NCBI GenBank assembly: GCA_021799275.1
Contig: JAJZAT010000033.1
Span: 1 to 32,745 of the forward strand
DNA: 32,745 nucleotides
Reading direction: 5' to 3'
DNA from: Bacillota bacterium
GTDB lineage: Bacteria > Bacillota > Sulfobacillia > JAJZYS01 > JAJYTV01
A model generated the notes under the pieces. It saw only the letters and a list, made by a program, of their open reading frames with translations, did no database searches and had not been told where the DNA came from. Position numbers and translations under genes: made by a program. Below are positions 7,224-16,217 of the stretch, piece by piece. Numbering within the stretch: position 1 is the first letter of the stretch; every line of letters begins with the position of its first letter.

Positions 7224-8348
7224 CTATCTCTCTTCTTGGGGGCCCTTCTGCATGGTTCCGGGGAGCACGATCGGCCACGACCTGCGCGGCGCGACCGGCT
7301 GCCCCTCCCTGTCGTAATGACGGCGCAGCTGCCCGCACGCCGCCTGCACCTCCTGCCCCATGGTACGGCGGACGGTGGCGTTGACGCCCTGCTCCACGAG
7401 GCGCTGGCGGAAGGCCGCCACCCGCTCGGGGGCCGGCGCCTCGAAGGGAAACTCGGGCACCGGGTTCAAGGGGATCAGGTTGACGTGGCCAGGATGGTCG
7501 CGCACGAGCCGCGCCAGCCGGTCCGCCTCGTCCACGCCGTCGTTGAGGCTGCCGACGAGCAGGAATTCGTAGGTGATGCGCCGTCCCGTGGCCTCGAAGT
7601 AGTGGTCGGTCGCCTGGAGCACCTCCGCGATCGGGTAGCGGCGGTTCTCGGGGATCAGCGCGGATCGCAGCTCGTCCTGTGTCGCGTGCAGCGACAGTGC
7701 GAGATTGAGCGGCAGGCCTTCGGCGGCCAGGCGGTGGATCTGCGGCGCCAATCCCACCGTGGAGACGGTCATGTGGCGGTAGGAAAGACCAAGCACCTCA
7801 GGATCGTGCATATGCCGCAAAAACGCAAGTACAGTGTCGTAATTGTCGAGCGGCTCTCCTGCCCCCATCATCACTAGACGTCGCAAGGGCTCTGGGCTTG
7901 CGGCCCTCGCCGCCCAGAGAAACTGCTCCACGATCTCTCCCATGGTAAGGGAGCGCGTGAACGCCGAGACACCCGTCGCGCAGAAGCGGCAGCCCTGACG
8001 GCAGCCGACCTGCGACGAGAGACATGTGCTCGCGCCAAAGTCGTAGGGCAGAAGAACGGTCTCCGCCGAACCCTTGTCAGGATAGATGAGGAGCGCCTTG
8101 CGCACGCCACCGGCGGCCTCTTGCACCGTAGCGACCTGCGCCCCGCCGAGCGGAAGCTCTTCTCCCAGCCGCGCGCGCAGCGCCTCCGGCAGATCGGTCA
8201 TCTCGTCGTAGGTTTGGGCCCGTCGGCGGTAGGCCCACGTCAGCACCTGATGCGCGCGGAACTTCGGCTCGCCCCTCTGGGCGAACCAGTCGCGCAGCGC
8301 GTCGGGAGCCAGATCGTAAAGCGTCAGCTGTACCCCTCCATAGCCCAC
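7224..8348 (-). CDS. rlmN: Dual-specificity 23S rRNA/tRNA adenine-C2 methyltransferase
   Basis: A 374-residue radical-SAM enzyme methylating A2503 of 23S rRNA and A37 of some tRNAs. The [4Fe-4S] cluster cysteines are C116, C120 and C123 in CRQGCRFC. GAGEPL and the ITYEFLLVGSLNDG strand are typical, and the C-terminal catalytic Cys lies in QEVQAACGQL. GTG at 8348 is preceded by GGGAAGAG at 7 bases; a CTG eight codons downstream with its own GGAGGGG is an alternative start and gives an N terminus closer to the family. It lies between rsmB and stp as in Bacillus. Confidence 0.95.
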   Translation of the reverse strand: MGYGGVQLTLYDLAPDALRDWFAQRGEPKFRAHQVLTWAYRRRAQTYDEMTDLPEALRARLGEELPLGGAQVATVQEAAGGVRKALLIYPDKGSAETVLLPYDFGASTCLSSQVGCRQGCRFCATGVSAFTRSLTMGEIVEQFLWAARAASPEPLRRLVMMGAGEPLDNYDTVLAFLRHMHDPEVLGLSYRHMTVSTVGLAPQIHRLAAEGLPLNLALSLHATQDELRSALIPENRRYPIAEVLQATDHYFEATGRRITYEFLLVGSLNDGVDEADRLARLVRDHPGHVNLIPLNPVPEFPFEAPAPERVAAFRQRLVEQGVNATVRRTMGQEVQAACGQLRRHYDREGQPVAPRRSWPIVLPGTMQKGPQEER

Positions 8349-8382
8349 AAGAATTCTCTTCCCTTGCCTGTGTCTCCTCCGG

Positions 8383-9666
8383 TCAGGCTATGCGGCGCAA
8401 TTGCGCCAGGAACATGCCAGGCAGGAGAAACCCTGCTTCCGTCAAGGTCTCGGCGCATGGTGGCGGCGTCTCGCTGAGAACGAAGCCGCCGTCCGCAAGG
8501 ATAGTCTTCACCGGCACAATGGTTTCCTCCGGTTCCTGGCTGCAGACACTGTAGGTCACGGTCCCGCCAGGGGCGCAGGCCCGGCAGGCAGCGCGCAGAA
8601 GTTCCGCCTGCAGCGCGCCGCGCGCACTGAACTCCTCCGGCCCCCGCCGCCATTTCACATCCGGTCGCCGCTGCAGCACGCCGAGCGTCGAGCACGGCGC
8701 ATCGAGCAGGACCTGATCGGCCCCCGACACGTTGTCGGGCAGGCTGCGCGCGTCCGCCGCCAGGAACTCCGCGAGCAGTCCAAGGCGGCGCTGCTCCTGT
8801 TCCGCCTCGCGGATGCGGTCCGGATCGAGATCCACGCCCGTCACCCTGCCCGACTGCCGCTCCGCCTGCTGCAAGGTCTTCGTCCCGCGGCCGCAGGCGC
8901 TCTCGAGAAAGAACTCCGCCTGTCCGATCGCCTCGCCCACGGCCTGGGCGCCCACGTCCTGCACCTGCCAGTGGCCTTCCCCGTAGCCGGGCAGGGAACG
9001 TACGTCGCCACCGGCCTGCAAGGCCAGGGCGTACGAAAGGCCAGGAACCTCCGCCGCCACCACGCCGGTCGCGGCGAACGCGGACAGGCTAGCCTCCAGC
9101 GTCGTGCGCCTGCGGTTCAAACGCAGCACGAGCCGCGGCACCTCCTGGTTGCGCCGCAGGAGCGCCTCGGCGCCATCCCGGCCCAGACGCCCGACCCACC
9201 GCTCCACCAGCCAGCGCGGGTGCGCGTACTGAAGCGCGAGCGCCTCGACCTGGTCCGTGGGCAGGTCCGGCAGGCCCCGCTCCGCCACGCGACGCAGCAC
9301 CGCGTTCACAAAGCCCCTGGCACGTCCGGCCCCTACCTCCCCCGCCGCGTCGGTGCTGCTGTCCACCACCGCGTAGGCCGGGAGGCCAAGTTTCAGGAGT
9401 TGGTAGGTTCCCTGCCGCAGGATGGCCCGCACCAGCGGGTCGAGGTCGCCGAGTGGGCGCCGGAGATGCGGTTTGAGGCTATGGTCGAGCAGGCTGCGCC
9501 AGCGCTCGCTGCCGTAGGCGAGCTCGGTGCAGAAGCCACGGTCGCGGGTGTCGAGGCCGGCCCTGCGCAGAGCCCTGTCGAGGGCCTGCGGCAGGTGCTG
9601 GCCGGCCTCCACGCTTGCGGCGACGCGTGCCGCGGCTGCCCGGGCGGAACTGCCTTGCCTGCTCAT
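8383..9666 (-). CDS. rsmB: 16S rRNA m5C967 methyltransferase RsmB
   Basis: A 427-residue protein with an N-terminal NusB-like RNA-binding domain (about 5-140; RDRGFCTELAYG is characteristic) and a C-terminal SAM-dependent methyltransferase domain. The two motif cysteines are in DAPCSTLG (motif IV) and TYSVCSQEPEE (motif VI), the latter being the catalytic nucleophile position in m5C enzymes. The SAM-binding motif reads ESACGRGTKT with acidic VDLDPDR following. RsmB methylates C967 of 16S rRNA. It overlaps fmt by 4 bases. Confidence 0.94.
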   Translation of the reverse strand: MSRQGSSARAAAARVAASVEAGQHLPQALDRALRRAGLDTRDRGFCTELAYGSERWRSLLDHSLKPHLRRPLGDLDPLVRAILRQGTYQLLKLGLPAYAVVDSSTDAAGEVGAGRARGFVNAVLRRVAERGLPDLPTDQVEALALQYAHPRWLVERWVGRLGRDGAEALLRRNQEVPRLVLRLNRRRTTLEASLSAFAATGVVAAEVPGLSYALALQAGGDVRSLPGYGEGHWQVQDVGAQAVGEAIGQAEFFLESACGRGTKTLQQAERQSGRVTGVDLDPDRIREAEQEQRRLGLLAEFLAADARSLPDNVSGADQVLLDAPCSTLGVLQRRPDVKWRRGPEEFSARGALQAELLRAACRACAPGGTVTYSVCSQEPEETIVPVKTILADGGFVLSETPPPCAETLTEAGFLLPGMFLAQLRRIA

Positions 9667-10574
9667 CGCACCATGGCCCCGTCCAGGAACGGACGACCGC
9701 GCACGAGTTCCACGGCCGACTGGCTTCGCCCGCCGGACGGCTGCAGCTCCGTCACCAGCAGCGCTCCGCGGCCGGTACCCACAAGAAGGCCACGGGGGTG
9801 GGTCTTGAGTGTGCCCGGTCCCAACTCGTCGCCTGCAGCGGTCGCGCGCAGCAGGCGGAGTTCGAGGTCCCTGCCCTCCACCCGGACACGCACGCCTGGG
9901 CGCGGCGACAGGGCCTGAACCTGCAAGGCCAGATCCGCCGCGGGGCGCGAAAGATCGAGCTGCTCGTCCTCGCGGCTCAGGCGCCGCGCATAGCTCGGCT
10001 CACCGTCCTGCGGCGTCTGCGGCAGGCTGCCGGCTTCGAGCAGCGTGAGCGCCTCGGCGAGCATGCGCGCCCCCCGCCTCGCGGTTTCCGCCTCGAGCTC
10101 GCCCGCGGTCATCTCGCGCGGCAGCGGAAACGACTCCTGCAGATGGATGGGGCCCGCATCGAGTTCCTGCACGATGCGCATGATCGTAACGCCGGCCTGC
10201 CGGTCTCCGGACCAGATCGTCCAGGGGATCGGCGCCGCGCCGCGGTGACGCGGCAGAAGCGAAGGGTGCACGTTCAGGCATGGGATCGCATCGAAGAGCG
10301 ACGCGGGCAGCATGCGACCGTAGGCGACCACCACCGCCGCGTCGGGCGCCAAGGCCTTGAGGCCCCGCACCGCATCTTCGTCGAGCCTCGCGGGGGTCCG
10401 CACCGCGAGGCCGAGTTCGGCGGCGCGCAGCGCCACAGGCGTTGGCGTCATGCGCTGGCCACGACCTCGCGGCCTGGGCGGCGCGGTCACCACCACGGCC
10501 ACGTCGTGCCGCTCAGCTACGGCAGCCAGCGACGGCACGGCAAAGTCTGGCGTCCCGAGGAAGAGGACCTTCAC
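9663..10574 (-). CDS. fmt: Methionyl-tRNA formyltransferase
   Basis: A 303-residue enzyme transferring a formyl group from 10-formyl-tetrahydrofolate to initiator Met-tRNA. The N-terminal Rossmann part starts MKVLFLGTPDFAVPSL. The catalytic Asn-His is in LNVHPSLLPRHRGAAP (about 105-120) and the catalytic Asp in QELDAGPI (about 145). The C-terminal OB-like tRNA-binding domain (about 205-303) is present. It overlaps def by 4 bases; the deformylase acts on the same formyl-methionine later. The prophage-like element upstream carries its own initiator tRNA, a substrate for this enzyme. Confidence 0.96.
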   Translation of the reverse strand: MKVLFLGTPDFAVPSLAAVAERHDVAVVVTAPPRPRGRGQRMTPTPVALRAAELGLAVRTPARLDEDAVRGLKALAPDAAVVVAYGRMLPASLFDAIPCLNVHPSLLPRHRGAAPIPWTIWSGDRQAGVTIMRIVQELDAGPIHLQESFPLPREMTAGELEAETARRGARMLAEALTLLEAGSLPQTPQDGEPSYARRLSREDEQLDLSRPAADLALQVQALSPRPGVRVRVEGRDLELRLLRATAAGDELGPGTLKTHPRGLLVGTGRGALLVTELQPSGGRSQSAVELVRGRPFLDGAMVR

Positions 10575-11107
10575 CTGGCTTCGGCGCCGTCGCCGTTGCC
10601 GGTTTCGCCTTCCTGGGCCGCCTCTCCGCCTTCAGCCTGGTCATCCTCCGGCTCATCCGCGACTTCCCAGACCTCCGTCGCACGATCGATGAAGAGCACG
10701 CCGTCGAGGTGGTCGATCTCATGCTGGATGGCGACGGCGAAGAGTCCCTCCGCGTCGAACCACTCCGTCCTGCCGTTCTGCAGTGTGGCGCGCATCTGCA
10801 CCGTCTTGTGGCGCGGTACCTTGCCCTGGAGACCCGGGATCGAGAGGCAGCCCTCCACCCCTTCCACGATCTCCTCGTCGCGCCGGACGATCTCCGGGTT
10901 GATCAGCTTCAAAAGGCCGTCGCCGACGTCGATGACGACGAGTCGCTTGAGCACCCCGATCTGGTTGGCGGCAAGCCCCACCCCGTGCGCCTCGTACATC
11001 GTCTCGGCCATCTGGTCGAGCAGCCGGCGCGCGGACAGGTTGGGCTTGCGCAAGGGTTCCGCCTTGCGCTTGAGGACGTCGCTCGGGTGCTTCACGATCT
11101 CCAGCAT
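10571..11107 (-). CDS. def: Peptide deformylase
   Basis: A 178-residue metalloenzyme removing the formyl group from nascent proteins. All three motifs are visible: GVGLAANQIG (about 43-52), EGCLSIPG (about 88-95) with the metal-ligand Cys, and QHEIDHLDG (about 127-135) with the two His ligands and catalytic Glu. The last 35 residues are an acidic, low-complexity tail (rich in Glu, Gly, Ala) beyond the normal end of short type 1 deformylases. It is co-transcribed with priA upstream and fmt downstream. Confidence 0.96.
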   Translation of the reverse strand: MLEIVKHPSDVLKRKAEPLRKPNLSARRLLDQMAETMYEAHGVGLAANQIGVLKRLVVIDVGDGLLKLINPEIVRRDEEIVEGVEGCLSIPGLQGKVPRHKTVQMRATLQNGRTEWFDAEGLFAVAIQHEIDHLDGVLFIDRATEVWEVADEPEDDQAEGGEAAQEGETGNGDGAEAR

Positions 11108-11131
11108 CAGTATCAGATCCTCCCTGGGTTG

Positions 11132-13255
11132 TCAGCGGAATTGGCGCGGGTCAAAAAACAGCGCTTCGCGCAGCCCCTGATGATCCTGCGGAGGCGGTAG
11201 TGCGGCCGCGATCTCCCGCAGGCGCTCGCGGCGCTCCGCGACGAGCAGCGTCTGCCAGCGGTAACGCCCCTTGGCCTTCGGAATGGGCGCCGGCGCCGGT
11301 CCCAGCACGCGAACGTCGCCGCCTGCCATCGAGCGGACTTCCTGCGTGCGGCGCTGGGCCAGCTCCGCGACTGCCTGCTCCTCGATGCCAGAGTATCCGA
11401 TCAGCAGCAGTTCGCCAAACGGCGGATAACCACCTCGCCTGCGTTCGCGCAGTTCCTGCTCGGCAAACCCCCGGTAGTCGTGGCGGACGGCGTAGCGGAA
11501 GGCGGCGTGGTCCGGATCGAAGGCCTGGATCACGGCGCGCCCGGGGTGCTCGGCCCGACCCGCCCGACCGGTGACCTGCATCAGCAGCTGGAAGGTACGC
11601 TCCGAGGCGCGGTAGTCCGGCTGCCCGAGGCCGATGTCCCCGATCACGACGCCGACCGACGTGACGAGCGGGAAGTCGAAGCCCTTGGCCACCATCTGCG
11701 TGCCGACCAGGATGTCCGCCTCGCCACGCCGGAAGGCCGCGTAGACCTTGTCCGCGCCTCCGACGCGCTGCACGGCGTCCCGGTCGAGGCGCAGGACGCG
11801 CGCGCCGGGCCAGGTCTCCTCGGCGGCCTGGGCAACCCGCTGGGTGCCGGTGCCTAGGAGGCGGAGCTTGCCCTGGCACTCCGGGCAGCGCGACGGCGCC
11901 GCGCCGCGCCAGCCGCACAGGTGGCAGACCGCCTCGCCGCCTTCGTGATACGCGATCGCGACGCTGCATTGCGGGCAGGTCGGGACGTGGCCGCAGGCCG
12001 TGCAGACCATGCTCGGATGAAAGCCGCGGCGGTTCAGCAGCAGGATCGCCTGCTGGCCCTGGCGCAGGCTATCCCGCACCGCCTGGGTCAGCTGCGGCGT
12101 GAAGATGCGGCCAGGGGTTCGGCGCAGGTCGACGAGCTGCACTTCGGGCAGGGGCCGCCGCGCGATGCGCTCGGGCAGCTCGACGAGGCCGATCCTGCCT
12201 TCGCTCGCGGCCTGGAAGGTGCAGAGATCCGGTGTCGCCGAGCCGAGCACGAGCGTCGCGCCCCGCCGGGCGGCGCGCCACAGCGCCACGTCCTGGGCGT
12301 GATAGCGCGGCGCCTCCTCCTGCTGGTAGCTCGCCTCATGCTGCTCGTCGACGATCACTACGCCGGCATCGATCGGCGCAAAGACAGCGGACCTCGGCCC
12401 GACCACCACATCCGCCAGCCCCTCGTGCAGCCGGCGCATCGCCGAGTGGCGCGCCGCCTCTCCCACCGCGGAGTGCAGCACCGCCGCGCGATTGCCGAAG
12501 CGGGCCCGCACCAGGTCGACAAGCTGTGCCGTGAGGGCGATTTCGGGCACCAGGAGAAGCGCGCCGCGTCCGTCGCCGAGGGCGTCCTCGATCAGGCTGA
12601 AGTAGACCTCCGTCTTGCCGCTGCCGGTGACGCCGAAGAGGAGGTGCGTGCCGCCCTTACCCGCGCGCAAGGCTCTGAGAGCCGCCGCCTGGGCATCCGT
12701 GAGCTGAGGTCCGCCGGCATGCGGAGCAGGGGGTGGCGTCGGCACATGACGGCGCACGAGTCCTTTCCTGGCCATGGGCGCGGCGAGTGCCAGGGGCAGC
12801 GTGGCGGGTCCGCGCCAGAGGGCCCTGTACGCCTCGAACTGGCGTGGGGCACGCGCCTGCAGCCGATCGAGCTCCTGCTGGGACAGGGCCGCTGCGATCT
12901 CCCAGCGCGCCGCCTCCGGCTCGAAGCCGCGGGCACCGGGCAGGATGGGCGAAACCGCCTGCGGCCAGCTGCAGAGGTAGCGTTGGCGCAGGGCCTGCGC
13001 GACGAACACCGCCTCGGCGGCGTCGCCGAGCGCCGGACCCAGGACTTCGGCGATCGGCCGCAAGCGATCGGGCGCCACCTCCGCGGGCTTGTGCGACACG
13101 ACGAGACCGATCTGCGTGGAGCGCCTGAACGGCACGCGCACGAGCATGCCCTCGGCCACACCACCCGCGGGGCAGGCGTAGTCGAGGGGCATCTGCGGGC
13201 CGTGGCCGAGGACTACCTGCACGACCTCGCGCTCAGCGGCCGAGTCGCTGGGCAA
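11132..13255 (-). CDS. priA: Primosomal protein N' (replication restart helicase)
   Basis: A 707-residue superfamily 2 helicase restarting stalled replication forks. The N-terminal 3'-DNA-binding domain (MPLDYACPAG onward), Walker A GVTGSGKTEVYF, helicase box DEQH (VIVDEQHEAS) and the zinc-binding insertion with four CxxC-type pairs (CTACGHVPTCPQC and CHLCGW...CPEC) are all present. The frame is open to 13396 but this part overlaps coaBC and looks like chance sequence. TTG at 13255 with GGAGGAG 13 bases upstream is the best start; GTG at 13222 is an alternative. It overlaps the end of coaBC by 23 bases. Confidence 0.94.
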   Translation of the reverse strand: MPSDSAAEREVVQVVLGHGPQMPLDYACPAGGVAEGMLVRVPFRRSTQIGLVVSHKPAEVAPDRLRPIAEVLGPALGDAAEAVFVAQALRQRYLCSWPQAVSPILPGARGFEPEAARWEIAAALSQQELDRLQARAPRQFEAYRALWRGPATLPLALAAPMARKGLVRRHVPTPPPAPHAGGPQLTDAQAAALRALRAGKGGTHLLFGVTGSGKTEVYFSLIEDALGDGRGALLLVPEIALTAQLVDLVRARFGNRAAVLHSAVGEAARHSAMRRLHEGLADVVVGPRSAVFAPIDAGVVIVDEQHEASYQQEEAPRYHAQDVALWRAARRGATLVLGSATPDLCTFQAASEGRIGLVELPERIARRPLPEVQLVDLRRTPGRIFTPQLTQAVRDSLRQGQQAILLLNRRGFHPSMVCTACGHVPTCPQCSVAIAYHEGGEAVCHLCGWRGAAPSRCPECQGKLRLLGTGTQRVAQAAEETWPGARVLRLDRDAVQRVGGADKVYAAFRRGEADILVGTQMVAKGFDFPLVTSVGVVIGDIGLGQPDYRASERTFQLLMQVTGRAGRAEHPGRAVIQAFDPDHAAFRYAVRHDYRGFAEQELRERRRGGYPPFGELLLIGYSGIEEQAVAELAQRRTQEVRSMAGGDVRVLGPAPAPIPKAKGRYRWQTLLVAERRERLREIAAALPPPQDHQGLREALFFDPRQFR

Positions 13256-14417
13256 CAAAGGCCATGATCTCCTCCCCGATCTCGCGCTTGGTGGCGGGAC
13301 CGACCTGCCATGCCCCATGGGCCGTGACGAACGTGCAGACGTTGGTGTCGACACCGAATCCGGCGTCCTCCCGCCGGACGTCGTTGCCGACGACAAGGTC
13401 GCAGTGCTTCTGCTGCAGCTTGCGCCTGGCCTCCGCCTCGGGGTCGTCCGTCTCCGCAGCGAAGCCCACCAGCACCTGGCCCGGCCGCCGATGAGCCCCA
13501 GCGTACGCGAGGATGTCCCTGGTACGCTCGAGCTCCAGCGAGCCAGGCAGTTCGTCCTTCTTCACCTTGTGCTCGAACCGGTTCGCCGGGCGCAGATCGG
13601 CCACCGCCGCGGTCGCGACGAACACGTCGGTGCTCCCCAGCTCCCGCTCGACGGCGCCGAACATCTCGGCCGAGCTCGTGACGGGCACCACGTGCACGCC
13701 GCCAGGAGGCCTCACCTCGGTCGGTCCCAGCACGAGCGTCACGTCCGCGCCCCAGGCGCGGGCCGCCTCCGCGACCGCTATGCCCATGCGCCCCGTCGAC
13801 GGATTGGAAAGAAAGCGTACTGGATCGATGAACTCTCGCGTGGGCCCGGCCGTCACCAGCACCCGCACCGCGCTGAGGACCGGAGTGCGCAGCGTCTCCT
13901 CGATGGCCACGAGGATTTCCTCGCGCTCGGGCATTCGGCCGACGCCCTCGCGGCCCGACGCCAGATGTCCTTCGCCCGGAGCGAGGACACGCTGCCCGAA
14001 CGACTGCAGGCGCCCGACATTCTCGCGCGTCGCCGGATGCTGCCACATGCCGGACTCCATCGCCGGCGCCCAGATGACCGGGCAGTGGGCCGAAAGCAGA
14101 AGGGCGCCAAGCAGACTGTCCGCCAGCCCGTGAGCCGCCCGTGCGATGAAGTCGGCCGTCGCCGGCGCGATGACGACGAGTTCGGCGGCCTGCGCGAGCT
14201 CCACGTGCAGGATGCTTTCCCCGCCCTGCCAAAGATCCTCGTCGCGATAGGCCGTCCGACCTGTGACAGCTGAGAAAGAGAGCGGCGTCACGAAGGCCTC
14301 CGCAGCACGCGTCAGGACCACGTCGACGGCGTGGTCCTGCTGGCGGAGCTTGCTTGCGAGATCCACGGCCTTGTAGGCCGCGATGCCCCCGGTGACGCCG
14401 AGGACGATGCGGCTCAC
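13233..14417 (-). CDS. coaBC: Bifunctional phosphopantothenoylcysteine decarboxylase/phosphopantothenate-cysteine ligase
   Basis: A 394-residue CoA-biosynthesis protein. The N-terminal CoaC flavoprotein domain (about 1-180) starts IVLGVTGGIAAYKAVDL, and includes VIAPATADFIARAAHG and the active-site loop PVIWAPAMESGMW. The C-terminal CoaB ligase domain (about 185-394) has VTAGPTREFIDPVRFLSN and the FEHKVKKDELP block. It converts phosphopantothenate to phosphopantetheine in two steps. The start ATG overlaps the rpoZ stop by 4 bases. Confidence 0.95.
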   Translation of the reverse strand: MSRIVLGVTGGIAAYKAVDLASKLRQQDHAVDVVLTRAAEAFVTPLSFSAVTGRTAYRDEDLWQGGESILHVELAQAAELVVIAPATADFIARAAHGLADSLLGALLLSAHCPVIWAPAMESGMWQHPATRENVGRLQSFGQRVLAPGEGHLASGREGVGRMPEREEILVAIEETLRTPVLSAVRVLVTAGPTREFIDPVRFLSNPSTGRMGIAVAEAARAWGADVTLVLGPTEVRPPGGVHVVPVTSSAEMFGAVERELGSTDVFVATAAVADLRPANRFEHKVKKDELPGSLELERTRDILAYAGAHRRPGQVLVGFAAETDDPEAEARRKLQQKHCDLVVGNDVRREDAGFGVDTNVCTFVTAHGAWQVGPATKREIGEEIMAFVAQRLGR

Positions 14418-14620
14418 TTCAGGGCGAGCTGCGGCCCGTCGTAGTTGAGATCCCCGCGCGCAAGCTCCCAGAGCGCTTGCGTCACCGGCTTGGGCCGTCC
14501 AGGCTCGTCTTCTGCTCCGTCGTCCAGCAGGACGCGGGCACGCTTCGCCACGGCCACGACCAGCGCGTAACGCGAATCAGTGTGGCGCGTGAGCTGTTCA
14601 AGCGACGGCTGCTGCAACAA
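14414..14620 (-). CDS. rpoZ: DNA-directed RNA polymerase omega subunit
   Basis: A 68-residue protein with the omega signature TDSRYALVVAVAKRARVLLD (residues 14-33) and a C-terminal KPVTQALWELARG segment. Omega stabilises the beta-prime subunit in RNA polymerase assembly. It lies 16 bases after remA; gmk, which normally lies between the two genes, is missing. It overlaps coaBC by 4 bases. Confidence 0.94.
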   Translation of the reverse strand: MLQQPSLEQLTRHTDSRYALVVAVAKRARVLLDDGAEDEPGRPKPVTQALWELARGDLNYDGPQLALK

Positions 14621-14636
14621 GGCACCTCCTCAGTCT

Positions 14637-14933
14637 CTACTCCTGCGATTCTTCGGCCTCTTCGTCCTCGTCCTCCTCCTCCGACGGCGCGCCACGCTGC
14701 GCGAGGCGGTTGGCCACGGTTTCGGGCTGCACCGCGGAGAGCACGACATGCTCGGAATCGGTGATGATGACGGCACGCGTACGCCTGCCGTACGTTGCGT
14801 CGATCAGCGTCGACCGATCCCTCGCCTCGGAGATGATGCGCTTGATCGGTGCCGACTCCGGACTGACGATCGCGATGATCCGGTTCGCCGACACGATGTT
14901 GCCGAAGCCGATGTTGACCAGCTTGATCTCCAG
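14637..14933 (-). CDS. remA: RemA/YlzA family DNA-binding regulator (DUF370)
   Basis: A 98-residue RemA homologue with the very conserved core [20 protein letters not shown], followed by [11 protein letters not shown] and [11 protein letters not shown]. RemA forms DNA-wrapping rings and activates matrix and osmoprotection genes in Bacillus. The frame is open to 14993, but the only good ribosome site, GGAGGAG, is 6 bases before a CTG codon at 14933, and initiation there gives an N terminus exactly colinear with RemA (M-x-IKL). A TTG at 14948 is the only other candidate and has no clear ribosome site. The last 20 residues are an acidic Glu/Asp tail not found in the short Bacillus protein. Confidence 0.92.
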   Translation of the reverse strand: MEIKLVNIGFGNIVSANRIIAIVSPESAPIKRIISEARDRSTLIDATYGRRTRAVIITDSEHVVLSAVQPETVANRLAQRGAPSEEEDEDEEAEESQE

Positions 14934-15041
14934 AGCGATCTCCTCCAAGCAAGAGGTCTCAGGTCGGCCAAACTCGCCCAGGCGCCTTCGCACGCGTCAA
15001 GGCTCGCTGTTTCTTCAAAATAGGCGATCGCCTCGCCCTTG

Positions 15042-16217
15042 TCAATTCGCAAAGGGCGACGGCGTGAGGTCGCGAAGCCGCGTGAGCACCCGCTCGATGT
15101 CCTCCTCGGACACCGTGAGGCAGACCCGGACGTAGCCCTTGCCGTACTTGCCATAGCCGGAGCCGGGCACCACGACGACGCCCGCCTCGAGCAGTCGCGA
15201 GGCGAAGGCCTGGTCGTCTCCGCCCGGAGCCTTCGCCCAGACGTAGAAGGTGGCCTTGGGCATCGGCACGTCCCAGCCAAGCTCCCGCAAACCGAGGCAG
15301 AGCTTGTCGCGGCGTGCGCGGTACACCTGGTTCATCCCTGCGAAGAACGCCTCGGGATCCTGCTCCAGCGCGGCCGCGCCGGCATACTGGACGGCGTTCC
15401 ACTGGCCGGAGTCGGAGTTGTTCTTGATGCGGCCGAGGGCGGCGATCGCCTGCGCGTTGCCGACCGCGGCGCCGAGGCGGAACCCTGTCATGTTGAACGG
15501 CTTCGACAGGGAGTAGAACTCGATCGCGACGTCCTTGGCCCCGGGGATCTCGAGCACGCTCGGCGCCCGCTCTCCCTCGAGGGTCATCTCGATGTAGGCG
15601 GCGTCGCTCACGAGAAGGATGTCGTGGCGACGGCAGAGTTCCACCGCCTCCTGCAGGAACGCGCGGTCGGCGACCGCCCCCGTCGGGTTGTTCGGGTAGT
15701 TGATGAAGAGAAGCTTCGCACGCCTCAGCACATCTTCCGGAATCGCCTTGAGGTCCGGCAGGAAACCGCGCTCCTCCGTCAGAGGCAAGGGGTACACCTC
15801 ACCGCCCGCAAGACCCGTATGCGCGTCGTACACGGGGTACGAGGGATCCGGTGCCAGGACGACATCGCCCGCCTCGACATAGGCCCAGAGCAGATGCGCG
15901 AGGCCCTCCTTCGAACCGATCACCGTGAGGACCTCACGGTCGCGGTCGAGGCTGACGCCGAAGCGCCGACCGTAGTATGCGGCGACAGCCGCGCGGAAAG
16001 CGGGCAGCCCGTCGTAGCGAGGGTATCGGTGGTTGGCGGCCCGCGCCGCTTCGCGCTGGACCGTCTCGATCACCACGGGCGGTGCCGGCAGATCCGGATC
16101 ACCGATACCGAGCGAAATCACTTCGACGCCACGCGCCTCGACGGCACGGCGCCGTTCGTCGAGCGCCGCGAAGAGGTAGGGCGGCAGCGTGTCCATGCGG
16201 GAAGCGAGCCTCACCAT
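15042..16217 (-). CDS. dapL: LL-diaminopimelate aminotransferase (DapL type)
   Basis: A 391-residue fold-type I PLP aminotransferase. The Schiff-base lysine is in SLSKPFNMTGFR (about 230-240); LGIGDPDLP, RYPRYDGLPAFR, NYPNNPTGA and the C-terminal YVRVCLTVSEED with the carboxylate-binding Arg are typical of the LL-DAP aminotransferase/AspC-like subgroup. It is next to dapF and overlaps it by 7 bases, which supports LL-diaminopimelate aminotransferase: tetrahydrodipicolinate to LL-DAP, then DapF epimerises to meso-DAP for peptidoglycan and lysine. A general aspartate aminotransferase is less likely. The space to remA (about 100 bases) shows no clear terminator. Confidence 0.87.
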   Translation of the reverse strand: MVRLASRMDTLPPYLFAALDERRRAVEARGVEVISLGIGDPDLPAPPVVIETVQREAARAANHRYPRYDGLPAFRAAVAAYYGRRFGVSLDRDREVLTVIGSKEGLAHLLWAYVEAGDVVLAPDPSYPVYDAHTGLAGGEVYPLPLTEERGFLPDLKAIPEDVLRRAKLLFINYPNNPTGAVADRAFLQEAVELCRRHDILLVSDAAYIEMTLEGERAPSVLEIPGAKDVAIEFYSLSKPFNMTGFRLGAAVGNAQAIAALGRIKNNSDSGQWNAVQYAGAAALEQDPEAFFAGMNQVYRARRDKLCLGLRELGWDVPMPKATFYVWAKAPGGDDQAFASRLLEAGVVVVPGSGYGKYGKGYVRVCLTVSEEDIERVLTRLRDLTPSPFAN

